Below the pieces are notes generated by a model. It was not told where the DNA came from, searched no databases, and worked only from the letters and a program-made list of their open reading frames with translations. A DNA stretch of 34,274 nucleotides. It comes from Thiobacillus sp. 65-1059 (lineage in GTDB: Bacteria > Pseudomonadota > Gammaproteobacteria > Burkholderiales > Thiobacillaceae). Positions 18,611 through 25,716 of the stretch are shown piece by piece. Location: positions 1 through 34,274 of the forward strand of contig MKUE01000137.1 in assembly GCA_001897675.1 (NCBI GenBank). Reading direction: 5' to 3'. Each line of letters starts with the position of its first letter. The first letter of the stretch is position 1. Position numbers and translations under genes: made by a program.

Positions 18611-19393
18611 ATGAAAACCGCGCTTGCCCTGTCGTTGTTGTTTTTCACCTCATCCGCCCTCGCCGCCGTGGTCGGCAAGGATGTCAGCTACAAGGCGGGC
18701 GACACCGTCATGAAAGGCTATCTGGCGTTCGACGACGCCATCAAGGGCAAGCGTGCCGGCGTGCTGGTGGTGCCGGAGTGGTGGGGCGCCAACGATTACG
18801 CCAGGAAGCGCGCGCGCATGCTGGCCGGCGAGGGCTACGTCGCGCTGGTGGTCGACATGTACGGCAACGGTCAGATCGCCGACAACCCGCAGGACGCCGG
18901 CGCGCTTGCCGGCAGCGTGAACAAGAATCCGCCGCTGGCGCTGGCCCGGTTTCAGGCGGCCGAGAAATTCCTCGACAAGCAGCCCAACGTGAAAAAAGGC
19001 GAACTGGCCGCGCTGGGCTACTGCTTTGGCGGCGGCGTGGTGCTCAACATGGCGCGTGCGGGCGAGCCGCTGAAGGCGGTGGTCAGCTACCACGGCGTGC
19101 TGGCGACCGACGTGGCGGTCAAGCCGGGCGACATCAAGGCCAAGCTGCGCATCTTCCACGGCGAGGCCGATCCGCTCGTGCCGCCCGAGCAGGTCGAGGC
19201 GTTCAAGACCGAAATGGCCAACGCCCAGGCGGATTACATGCTGGTGGCCTATCCCGGCGTGAAACATACCTTCACCAACCGCGAGGCCGACAGCTACGCC
19301 GCGCAATTCGGGCTGCCGCTCAAATACGACAACGCGGCCGACCGCGATTCGTGGACGCGGACGCTGGAATTCCTGAAGGCGACGCTGAAATAA
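18611..19393 (+). CDS. Exported dienelactone hydrolase family protein
   Basis: An alpha/beta hydrolase of 260 aa with an N-terminal Sec signal (MKTALALSLLFFTSSALAA, probable cleavage after ALA). The catalytic triad of the family is visible: nucleophile Cys in LGYCFGGG, Asp in HGEADPLVP, and His in PGVKHTFTN. VVPEWWGANDYAR and VDMYG are typical flanking blocks. Classical DLH opens dienelactone in chlorocatechol breakdown, but no catabolic genes are nearby and the protein is predicted to be periplasmic, so the true substrate is unknown. GGAGAC precedes the ATG. Only 1 bp separates its stop from the folE-like ATG, so the two are co-expressed. Confidence 0.9.
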   Translation: MKTALALSLLFFTSSALAAVVGKDVSYKAGDTVMKGYLAFDDAIKGKRAGVLVVPEWWGANDYARKRARMLAGEGYVALVVDMYGNGQIADNPQDAGALAGSVNKNPPLALARFQAAEKFLDKQPNVKKGELAALGYCFGGGVVLNMARAGEPLKAVVSYHGVLATDVAVKPGDIKAKLRIFHGEADPLVPPEQVEAFKTEMANAQADYMLVAYPGVKHTFTNREADSYAAQFGLPLKYDNAADRDSWTRTLEFLKATLK

Positions 19394-19394
19394 G

Positions 19395-20039
19395 ATGGGC
19401 GACGCCTGCGACCACCACGGCCACGCCCCGCACGCCAGCGGCAGCCTCGGCATTCCGCAAGTCGGCGCATTCGACCCGGCAGCGTTCGAGCGTGCGGTGA
19501 ACGCCATGCTCGTGGCCTGCGGGGTCGCGCCGGATTCGGTGCACACCGGGCGCACCGCGCAACGCGTGCGCGAGTTGTGGCAGAAGCGGCTGCTCGGCGG
19601 CTACGCGATCGCACCCGCCGAGGCGCTCGGCGAAGGCTTCGCCGACGACCGCGACGACATGGTGGTGGTGCGTGGCATCGCGGTGCACGGCGTGTGCCCG
19701 CACCACCTGGTGCCGTTCCGCGGCGTCGCGCACGTGGCCTACATCCCCGGCGGCCGGCTGCACGGCTTCGGGCGAATCGCGCGCCTGGTCGATGCCATCG
19801 GCCATCGCTTCACCTATCAGGAATGGATGACGCGCGATATCGCCGAGGCGCTGGTGACGCATGGCCAGGCGCAGGGCGCGGCGTGCATCATCGAGGCCGA
19901 GCAGCTGTGCCTGCTGCTCGGCGAGGACCGGCGCGGCGACGAGCGCGTCGTCACCCAGGCCTTCACCGGCTGCTTCCTGGCCAGCGACCAGATGCGCAAC
20001 GAATTCCTGCGCGCCGTAACGCAGCGGGAGCTGCGTTGA
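19395..20039 (+). CDS. folE: GTP cyclohydrolase I (FolE) homologue with altered active site
   Basis: FolE-type T-fold protein of 214 aa (E. coli 222). Canonical FolE converts GTP to dihydroneopterin triphosphate. The zinc ligands are kept (Cys101, His104 in VCPHHLVPF, and Cys172), as are AYIPGGRLHG, the guanine-binding QE pair (residues 142-143) and NEFLRAV. Differences: Cys-Glu-His-His is Cys-Pro-His-His; the phosphate-binding GLSKxxR is GFGRIAR (residues 124-130); and the His two residues before the last zinc Cys (His179 in E. coli) is Gln170. The N-terminus has a Cys/His-rich stretch (CDHHGHAPH) that may bind metal. It may be a specialised paralogue with partial or changed chemistry. A tandem repeat overlaps its last codons. 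Confidence 0.85.
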   Translation: MGDACDHHGHAPHASGSLGIPQVGAFDPAAFERAVNAMLVACGVAPDSVHTGRTAQRVRELWQKRLLGGYAIAPAEALGEGFADDRDDMVVVRGIAVHGVCPHHLVPFRGVAHVAYIPGGRLHGFGRIARLVDAIGHRFTYQEWMTRDIAEALVTHGQAQGAACIIEAEQLCLLLGEDRRGDERVVTQAFTGCFLASDQMRNEFLRAVTQRELR

Positions 20040-20140
20040 TCAGGCACGGCGCAGCGGGAGCTGCATTGATTCGGCACGGCGCAGCGGAGGCTGCGTTGAT
20101 CCGGCCCGGCGCAGCGCAGGCTGCGCCTACCGAGCGCTGC
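20021..20140 (+). repeat. 30-bp tandem repeat, about four copies
   Basis: Four consecutive 30-bp units begin at 20021, 20051, 20081 and 20111. Units 1-3 are very similar and the fourth diverges in its second half. Each unit opens with an inverted GCAGC...GCTGC core, so the array can form successive small hairpins. The first unit encodes the end of the FolE-like protein and its stop codon; the rest fills the gap to the next gene. In another frame the period shows as a 10-residue repeat (AALIRHGAAG), which confirms the register. Confidence 0.88.
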
Positions 20141-20171
20141 GCGGCCGAGCTGCGCTAGGACACTATTCCAC

Positions 20172-20642
20172 ATGACCCTGCATGCCAACAAGCCGGCCAC
20201 GCGGATGCTGCCCCCCGCACCCTACGCGGCCGCCCTGCTCGGCGGCTGGTGGCTGGACCGCCAGGTGCATGCGCTGCCGCTCGGCGGGGGCGCGGCGACG
20301 CACGCGCTCGGCTGGCTGCTGACCGGCATCGGGCTGGCCTTGTTCGTCTGGACGCTGTGGACATTCCAGCGCCATCGCACCACGGTCAACCCCTATCGGG
20401 GCGCGTCCGAACTCTGCACGGACGGGCCGTTCCGCTTCAGCCGCAACCCAATCTATGTCGGCGACTGGTTCATTTACGCCGGGGTGACGTTGTTGCTGGC
20501 CACAGCATGGCCGCTGGCGTTCGCGCCGCTGATCTGGCTGCTGCTGCGCTACGGCGTGATCCGCCACGAGGAAGCGCATCTCGATGCCCGCTTCGGCGAC
20601 GCCTACCGCGACTATAAGACCCGGGTGCGGCGCTGGCTGTGA
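20172..20642 (+). CDS. Isoprenylcysteine carboxyl methyltransferase (ICMT)-like membrane protein
   Basis: A 156-aa integral membrane protein with about four hydrophobic segments. The second half carries the SAM-binding signature shared by ICMT and phospholipid methyltransferase-like proteins: DGPFRFSRNPIYVGD, then EEAHLDARFGDAYRDYKTRVRRW at the C-terminus. Bacterial members methylate small or lipid substrates that are mostly unknown, so no specific reaction is claimed. The start at 20172 follows the repeat array by about 30 bp; no strong Shine-Dalgarno is visible. It lies on the same strand as the folE-like gene and may share its transcript. Confidence 0.86.
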   Translation: MTLHANKPATRMLPPAPYAAALLGGWWLDRQVHALPLGGGAATHALGWLLTGIGLALFVWTLWTFQRHRTTVNPYRGASELCTDGPFRFSRNPIYVGDWFIYAGVTLLLATAWPLAFAPLIWLLLRYGVIRHEEAHLDARFGDAYRDYKTRVRRWL

Positions 20643-20682
20643 GCGGGGCGCGCCGGCTCGCGGCGGCTTCCTGGCTACAGCG

Positions 20683-20698
20683 CGGCCCTGCAGGGCCG
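20683..20698. repeat. 16-bp perfect palindrome
   Basis: CGGCCCTG followed by its exact complement CAGGGCCG, in the 94-bp gap between the ICMT-like gene and the small unknown gene. No T-tract follows. It could be a weak transcript-end hairpin or a protein site. Confidence 0.55.
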
Positions 20699-20736
20699 TT
20701 ATGGATCGGTAGGACGATGTCATTCGGGAGCCCGCC

Positions 20737-21090
20737 ATGCGCATTACCCTGCACGACAAATCGCTGGAAGTCCGGCTCACCGCCGCTGCGCAAAAGGCGC
20801 TGGCCCGGCGCGACACGCCGCTGGTCGCCGAGATGGAACTGCTGTTCTCCTGCCTGCTGCGCAAGCGGGTGCATTTCGGCGAGGCGGCGGAGCTGGCGGT
20901 GCCGGTCAACGACCGCCTGGCGGTGCGCTTCAAGCCCGTCATGACGCGCCGCTGCAGCGTGGCGGAAGGCGGCGCGGCGCCGCCTGCCGAATGCTTCCCG
21001 CTCGAAAATCCGCGCCCCTACGTGCCCAACTGGCTGGCCATCGACTACCGCCGCGGCAAGTGGGTAGGGGAATTCGGCTACGCCGGCTGA
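20737..21090 (+). CDS. Conserved-looking hypothetical protein, 117 aa
   Basis: I do not recognise the family. The protein is small and soluble, with no signal peptide or membrane segment. It starts with a strand-helix pattern (MRITLHDKSLEVRLTAAAQKALARR), continues with a Cys-containing helix (LLFSCLLRKRVHF), and has three Cys in all. The C-terminus is rich in aromatic and Pro residues (ENPRPYVPNWLAIDYRRGKWVGEFGY). It is likely real: GGGAG precedes the ATG at good spacing, codon bias matches the neighbours, and it fills the space before the convergent tatD gene, with 7 bp between stop codons. Confidence 0.72.
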   Translation: MRITLHDKSLEVRLTAAAQKALARRDTPLVAEMELLFSCLLRKRVHFGEAAELAVPVNDRLAVRFKPVMTRRCSVAEGGAAPPAECFPLENPRPYVPNWLAIDYRRGKWVGEFGYAG

Positions 21091-21097
21091 AGCGGCC

Positions 21098-21898
21098 TCA
21101 AGCCAGGCCGAACAGTTCGCGCGCGTTGCGGCTGGTGGCCTGCGCCACCGCGGCGACGTCGATGCCGCGCAGTTCGGCCAGGGTCTGCGCGATGCGCGGC
21201 AACTCCCCCGGTGCGTTGCGGCCGCGGCCGATCCATGCCGGCGGGATGTCGGGGCTGTCGGTTTCCAGCACGATGGCATCGAGCGGCAGGTCGACCGCCA
21301 GCCGCCGCAGATTGTTGGCGCGCGGCCAGGTGAAGGCGCCGCCGAAGCCGAGCTTGAATCCCAGCTTGATGAAGGCGTCCGCCTGCTGCGGGCTGCCGTT
21401 GAAGGCATGGGCGACGCCGCCGCGCACGCGGATCTTGCGCAAGTGCTTGAGCAGCTCGTCGTTCGCCTTGCGGCAGTGCAGCAGCACCGGCAGGTCGTGG
21501 TCGCGCGCGATCTTCAACTGCTCGACGTAGAAAAATTCCTGGCTGGCGTAGTCGAGTCCTTTGACAAACAGGTCGAGTCCGATTTCGCCGACCGCCACCG
21601 GCCGCTGCGCCTCGATCTGCGCGCGCAGCTCGACGAGGTGCGCGGGGCGGTGCACGTGGATGAACATCGGATGCAGCCCCCAGGCCGGCAGGCAGCCCGG
21701 ATAGCGCGCGCAGGTGGCGGCCACCGCGGCGAAGCTGTCGCGGCTGATGGCGGGAACGATCTGGATCGCCACCCCGGCGGCAACGGCGCGCGCGTACTCG
21801 GCGTCGCGGTCGGCATCGAACTCGGCGGCGTCGAGATGGCAGTGGGTGTCGATAAAAAACGGCGTCTTCGAAGACGCCGTTTCGCTTGCCGCGGGCAT
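21098..21898 (-). CDS. TatD-family metal-dependent hydrolase/DNase
   Basis: TatD proteins are amidohydrolase-fold enzymes, with 3'-5' DNase activity shown for E. coli TatD. The 266-aa protein has all the metal-ligand sites: DTHCHLD (residues 17-23), GEIGLD, LLHCRKA, AHAFNG and LETDSPDIPP. Residues 5-15 are encoded by a strong hairpin followed by six T on the coding strand. The ATG lies 6 bp after the stop of the upstream Bax-inhibitor-like gene and has no clear Shine-Dalgarno, so translation probably depends on coupling. The paralogue (TatD, YcfH, YjjV type) cannot be assigned with certainty. Confidence 0.92.
   Translation of the reverse strand: MPAASETASSKTPFFIDTHCHLDAAEFDADRDAEYARAVAAGVAIQIVPAISRDSFAAVAATCARYPGCLPAWGLHPMFIHVHRPAHLVELRAQIEAQRPVAVGEIGLDLFVKGLDYASQEFFYVEQLKIARDHDLPVLLHCRKANDELLKHLRKIRVRGGVAHAFNGSPQQADAFIKLGFKLGFGGAFTWPRANNLRRLAVDLPLDAIVLETDSPDIPPAWIGRGRNAPGELPRIAQTLAELRGIDVAAVAQATSRNARELFGLA
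21854..21882 (-). terminator. Intrinsic-terminator-like hairpin inside the 5' end of tatD
   Basis: A 26-base perfect palindrome (arms AAACGGCGTCTTC and GAAGACGCCGTTT) reads on the minus strand as an 11-bp stem with a UCGA loop, running directly into six T. Relative to minus-strand transcription it begins 16 bases after the first base of the tatD ATG. It looks like the terminator of the upstream Bax-inhibitor gene overlapping the tatD reading frame. Confidence 0.82.
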
Positions 21899-21904
21899 CG
21901 ACGA

Positions 21905-22570
21905 TCAGTCGTTGCTGGCGAAGCCCAGCAGGTGCAGCAGGCTGGTGAACAGGTTGAAGATCGACACGAACAGGGTGACGGTCGCCATGATGTAGTTGGT
22001 TTCGCCGCCGTGGATGATGTTGCTGGTCTCGTACAGGATGAGGCCGGACATCAGCAGCACGAACATCGCGGAGACCGCCAGCGACAGGCCGGGCATCTCG
22101 AAGAACATGGCGCCGAGGCCGGCGAGGAAGGCCACCAGGATGCCGACCATGAGGAAGCCGCCCATGAAGCTGAAGTCCTTGCGGGTGGTCATCACGTAGG
22201 CCGACAGACCGAGGAAGATCGCGGCGGTGCCGCCCATCGCCATCATCACCACCTGGGTGCCGTTGGGCAGCGCGAGGTAGGCGTTGAGGATCGGCCCGAG
22301 GGTGTAGCCCATGAAGCCGGTCAGCGCGAACACGAAGGCGATGCCGAGGCCGCTGTCGCGGAACTTGGTGGTGAGGAACAACAGGCCGAAGTAGCCGACC
22401 AGGGTGATGATGAGGCCGGGGTGCGGCAGGTTCAGCGACATCGAGACGCCGGCGGTGAGCGCGGCGAAGGCCAGCGTCATCGACAGCAGCATGTAGGTGT
22501 TCCTGACGACCTTGTTGGTCGACATGGCGGCAGACTGGCTGCGGCCGATGGTGGTGACTTGCGGGTTCAT
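21905..22570 (-). CDS. Bax inhibitor-1 (BI-1)/YccA family membrane protein
   Basis: A 221-aa inner-membrane protein with seven predicted hydrophobic helices, matching the TMBIM/BI-1 family (E. coli YccA, YbhL). Recognisable parts are the N-terminal VVRNTYMLLSMTLAFAALTA block, GYFGLLFLTTKFRDSG, the TRKDFSFMGGFL segment and the C-terminal half with LYETSNIIHGGETNY, which holds the conserved Asp/His/Glu-type pH-sensing and channel residues. YccA modulates FtsH proteolysis; related proteins are Ca2+ leak channels. Here the role is inferred by family. A good GAGGAG lies seven bases before the ATG. Confidence 0.93.
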   Translation of the reverse strand: MNPQVTTIGRSQSAAMSTNKVVRNTYMLLSMTLAFAALTAGVSMSLNLPHPGLIITLVGYFGLLFLTTKFRDSGLGIAFVFALTGFMGYTLGPILNAYLALPNGTQVVMMAMGGTAAIFLGLSAYVMTTRKDFSFMGGFLMVGILVAFLAGLGAMFFEMPGLSLAVSAMFVLLMSGLILYETSNIIHGGETNYIMATVTLFVSIFNLFTSLLHLLGFASND

Positions 22571-22737
22571 TCAAGCTCCTCTTTGTGAATGGCAGAACAG
22601 TATGCCGGGTCAGAGTGGATTTGCGCGGCACAGGTTCCCGGATGGGCCGGGGGTTGCCGGTGAGGATACCGTGATGCGGGCCGGCTTGCCACCCGCAGCC
22701 CTGGAGACGCTGGGGCTTTTGTCGGGCCTGTTCGCCG

Positions 22738-23496
22738 TTATTCGCCCGCCCGCCCGTTGCGCATCAGCAGGTTCATCAGCTCGCCGGGCAGCGGGAAAAC
22801 GATGGTGTTGGACTTGTCTCCGGCGATGTTGGAGAGCGTCTGCAGATAGCGCAGCTGCATCGCCTGCGGCCTGCCGGCGAGGATTTCGGCGGCGGCCAGC
22901 AGTTTTTCCGAGGCCTGCAGCTCGCCCTCGGCGTGGATCACCTTGGCGCGCCGCTCGCGCTCGGCCTCGGCCTGCTTGGCGATCGCGCGCACCATCGATT
23001 CGTCGATGTCGACGTGCTTGATCTCGACGTTGGACACCTTGATGCCCCAGGCGTCGGTCTGCGCGTCCAGCAACTGCTGCAGATCCTGGTTGAGGCGCTC
23101 GCGCTCGGCCAACATCTCGTCGAGTTCGTGCTTGCCCAGCACCGCGCGCAGCGTGGTCTGCGCCAGCTGGCTGGTGGCGTTGAGGAAATCCTCCACCTGC
23201 AGGATGGCCTTGGCCGGGTCGATGACGCGGAAATACACCACCGCGTTGACCTTCACCGAGACGTTGTCGCGCGAGATCACGTCCTGGCTCGGCACGTCGA
23301 ACACCACGGTGCGCAGATCCACCCGCACCATCTGCTGGATGCCGGGAACGATGACCACCAGTCCCGGCCCCTTCACCTTCCAGAAGCGGCCGAGCAGGAA
23401 CACCACGCCGCGTTCATACTCGCGCAGGATGCGCAGGCTGGAGGCCAGCAGGGCGACGATGAACAGCGCAACGGTCAAACCGCCGAATTCGAACAT
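22738..23496 (-). CDS. Slipin (SPFH/stomatin-like) membrane protein
   Basis: SPFH-domain protein with one N-terminal hydrophobic segment (about residues 5-22), then [42 protein letters not shown] and [17 protein letters not shown], all hallmarks of bacterial slipins. A charged coiled-coil follows ([22 protein letters not shown]), then a C-terminal [16 protein letters not shown] tail. Slipins form ring or raft-like membrane scaffolds; the neighbouring NfeD protease is their usual partner. Two ATGs are possible: the one at 23502 overlaps the nfeD stop but is too close to the AAGGAG, while the one at 23496 has ideal spacing and is chosen (252 aa). Confidence 0.93.
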   Translation of the reverse strand: MFEFGGLTVALFIVALLASSLRILREYERGVVFLLGRFWKVKGPGLVVIVPGIQQMVRVDLRTVVFDVPSQDVISRDNVSVKVNAVVYFRVIDPAKAILQVEDFLNATSQLAQTTLRAVLGKHELDEMLAERERLNQDLQQLLDAQTDAWGIKVSNVEIKHVDIDESMVRAIAKQAEAERERRAKVIHAEGELQASEKLLAAAEILAGRPQAMQLRYLQTLSNIAGDKSNTIVFPLPGELMNLLMRNGRAGE

Positions 23497-23498
23497 GA

Positions 23499-24833
23499 TC
23501 ATTCTCCTTGCCAGGGTTCCACGTCGAGTACCAGGTCGTGCCGGGCGCGCACCCGGATCGGGGTGCCGCGCGGGATCGGCGCGCTGCTGCGTACCCGCCA
23601 GAGTTCGCCATGCACGCGCGCCCAGCCTTCGCGCTCGATGTCTTCCAGGGTTTCGCCGCCGGCGCCGAGCATCTCCTCGGCGCCGGTCGCCACCGGCCGG
23701 CGGCGCGCGCGCAGCGCCATGCCGGCGACGAAAAAGCTGAACAGGGCGCTGACGGCGGCGACCGGGACGATCAGGGTCCAGGGCAGGCCGTAGCCGGGCA
23801 GGTCGGTGTCGATCAGCATCACCGAGCCGATGACGAAGGCGATGATGCCGCCCAGGCCGAGCGCGCCGAAGCTGGGCACGAAGGCTTCCGAGGTCATCAG
23901 GGCGATGCCCAGCAGCATCAGCGCCAGCCCGGCGTAACTGATCGGCAGCACCTGCAGTGCGAACAACGCCAGCAGCAGGCAGATGCCGCCGACCACGCCG
24001 GGAAGCAGCATGCCGGGGTTGGCAAACTCGTAGAGCAGGCCATAGATGCCCAGCAGCATCAGGATGTAGGCGATGCCGGGATCGCCGATCACCGCCAGCA
24101 GGCGGCTGCGCCAGTCGGGCCGGACGCGTTCGGCGACGGCATTCGCGGTGTCGAGGGTGACGGTCCGGCCGTCCATCTTGATGACGCGGCCGTTCACCTG
24201 CTTCAGCAGATCGCCGAGGTCGGCCGCCACCACGTCGATCACCTTCAGCGCCAGCGCCTCGGAAGCCGGCAGGCTGGCCGCCTCGCGCACTGCGCGCTCG
24301 GCCCAGTCGGCATTGCGGCCGCGCAATTCGGCGAGACCGCGGATGTAGGCCGCCGCGTCATGCACCGCTTTGCGCATTCGGGGGTCGCCCGGCGGCTTGT
24401 CGGCTGGCCTGGCGCCGGCGGGCTTGTCGCTGCCGCCGGGCGCCAGCTCGACCGGCGTCGCCGCTCCCAGATTGGTCGCCGGCGCCATCGCCGCGATGTG
24501 GCTGGCATACAGGATGTAGGTGCCGGCGCTGGCGGCGCGCGCGCCCTGCGGCGAGACATAGGTGGCGACCGGCACCGGCGAGGCGAGGATGGCCTTGATG
24601 ATGTCGCGCATCGAGGTGTCGAGCCCGCCCGGCGTGTCCAGTTCGATCACCACCAGTTGCGCCTTGTCCTCGATCGCCTTGTGCAGGCCGCGCAGCAGGT
24701 AATCGGCGCTGGCCGGGCTGATCGCCCCCTGCACCGCCAACACCTGCACCTTCGCTCCGCTGGCCGGGGCGGCCGCCAATGCCAGGCAGACAAATACGAT
24801 CAGGCACGACAGGCAGCGAAGTGGAAGCGTCAT
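23499..24833 (-). CDS. Long-form NfeD membrane serine protease (NfeD1b type)
   Basis: A 444-aa protein with a cleavable-looking signal (residues 1-26), then a ClpP/crotonase-fold protease domain: [17 protein letters not shown], catalytic Ser102 in ARAASAGTY, and the probable catalytic Lys155 in [12 protein letters not shown]. Four or five membrane helices follow (about 250-375), and a C-terminal OB-fold NfeD domain ends the protein ([13 protein letters not shown]...). Family members such as archaeal PH1510 cleave stomatin-like partners. The downstream slipin, overlapping by the stop codon, is the expected partner. The region between residues 130 and 150 is Pro/Gly/Ala-rich, a linker in the protease domain. 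It is the first gene of the minus-strand unit. Confidence 0.94.
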   Translation of the reverse strand: MTLPLRCLSCLIVFVCLALAAAPASGAKVQVLAVQGAISPASADYLLRGLHKAIEDKAQLVVIELDTPGGLDTSMRDIIKAILASPVPVATYVSPQGARAASAGTYILYASHIAAMAPATNLGAATPVELAPGGSDKPAGARPADKPPGDPRMRKAVHDAAAYIRGLAELRGRNADWAERAVREAASLPASEALALKVIDVVAADLGDLLKQVNGRVIKMDGRTVTLDTANAVAERVRPDWRSRLLAVIGDPGIAYILMLLGIYGLLYEFANPGMLLPGVVGGICLLLALFALQVLPISYAGLALMLLGIALMTSEAFVPSFGALGLGGIIAFVIGSVMLIDTDLPGYGLPWTLIVPVAAVSALFSFFVAGMALRARRRPVATGAEEMLGAGGETLEDIEREGWARVHGELWRVRSSAPIPRGTPIRVRARHDLVLDVEPWQGE

Positions 24834-25007
24834 CCACTCAATCTAGACCCTAAACCGGGCGGCAACCAATGGCCGGGCGCAGGCGCGCTGCCTCCCAAAG
24901 AGGCAGGCGGGGGAGGTGGGTGTCAGGTGATCATGGTTTCCGTGCGGGAAAATGTAAATAATCGTCAACTATTAGAATTACTAGGCACAAAGCCGAGGTG
25001 ACGGGGG

Positions 25008-25577
25008 ATGCCGCAAACGGCTTCAGGAGACAGCGGGACGGCGATGCTGCGTTTCATTGGCGCGGCCATGCTGCTGCTGGCTGCGGCCATGGCGGCCGCG
25101 GCGACGCTGGCCCCGGGAGGCCTGGCCCGCTTGTTGCCGGCTTTCAGTTCGATGGGCCTCAACACCCAGCTGGCTTTCGGTTTGTGCGGCGCGGCCCTGC
25201 TGGCCAGCGCCGCTCCCCGGCTCATGGCTGCTCTGGGTCTGCTGCTGGCCCTGCTGTCCCTGGGCGTCCTGCTGCAGCATCTGCTCAACCTGTTTCCGCA
25301 GGACGGTTATTGGCGCTATGTGCTGAATACCGCCGGCGGCGCCTGGCCGGGGCGGATGTCGCCCGGCGCCGCGGTGGCGTTTCTGCTGGCGGGGTGTGTC
25401 TTTCTGATGCTGTCGCGCGTCCGCGGCAGCGCCGGCATCGTGGCGATCCATCTTCTGCTCGGCGGCATGTTCCTGATGGCGTTTATCGGCCTGATGGGGC
25501 ATGTCACGGGCGCCATCTGGCTGGCTTCGGATTTTTCCGGCAGCGCGCCGGAGCATGCCGGCCCTGCCCGGGTATAG
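25008..25577 (+). CDS. Multi-pass membrane protein resembling an orphan sensor domain
   Basis: A 189-aa hydrophobic protein with about five or six membrane helices and no cytoplasmic signalling domain. Two segments look like an internal repeat (GLNTQLAFGLCGAALLAS and SPGAAVAFLLAGCVFLML). The xNTxLAFLLxGxALL pattern is familiar from the membrane sensory parts of some histidine kinases and diguanylate cyclases; that resemblance is from memory. Either ATG 25008 or the in-frame ATG 25044 could be the start; GAGGTGA lies before the first. It is 135 bp upstream of a histidine kinase on the same strand, so it may work as a separate sensory subunit. Function unknown. Confidence 0.65.
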   Translation: MPQTASGDSGTAMLRFIGAAMLLLAAAMAAAATLAPGGLARLLPAFSSMGLNTQLAFGLCGAALLASAAPRLMAALGLLLALLSLGVLLQHLLNLFPQDGYWRYVLNTAGGAWPGRMSPGAAVAFLLAGCVFLMLSRVRGSAGIVAIHLLLGGMFLMAFIGLMGHVTGAIWLASDFSGSAPEHAGPARV

Positions 25578-25581
25578 ACGC

Positions 25582-25716
25582 ATGCCTGAGCACGAACGCA
25601 TCGAACCGGGGCGCGAGCCCGTCGCCGCGAATTGCGCAGCGGCGATGCCGGCCCGCGCTTGCCGATCGGTGGCATGCGGCGGCATCCCGGCGGGCCGGTT
25701 GAAGCGCTCCCGATGA
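25582..25716 (+). CDS. Possible small ORF between the membrane protein and the kinase
   Basis: An ATG-initiated 44-codon frame whose TGA overlaps the kinase ATG (ATGA). The product would be basic, with four Cys in the second half and no recognisable motif. It has no clear Shine-Dalgarno and the frame sits in GC-rich DNA where chance frames are common. It could serve translational coupling, but I consider it weakly supported. Confidence 0.2.
   Translation: MPEHERIEPGREPVAANCAAAMPARACRSVACGGIPAGRLKRSR

Noticed and set aside
20021-20140. CRISPR array
   Set aside because: The units are directly adjacent 30-bp tandem repeats with no unique spacers, and no cas genes are present.
24834-25007. Promoter in the AT-rich part of the nfeD / membrane protein gap
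   Set aside because: A TAGAAT (24973-24978) is present but no -35-like hexamer stands at 16-18 bases, and the TTGACG on the opposite strand has no matching -10. The gap probably holds divergent promoters, but I cannot place them.
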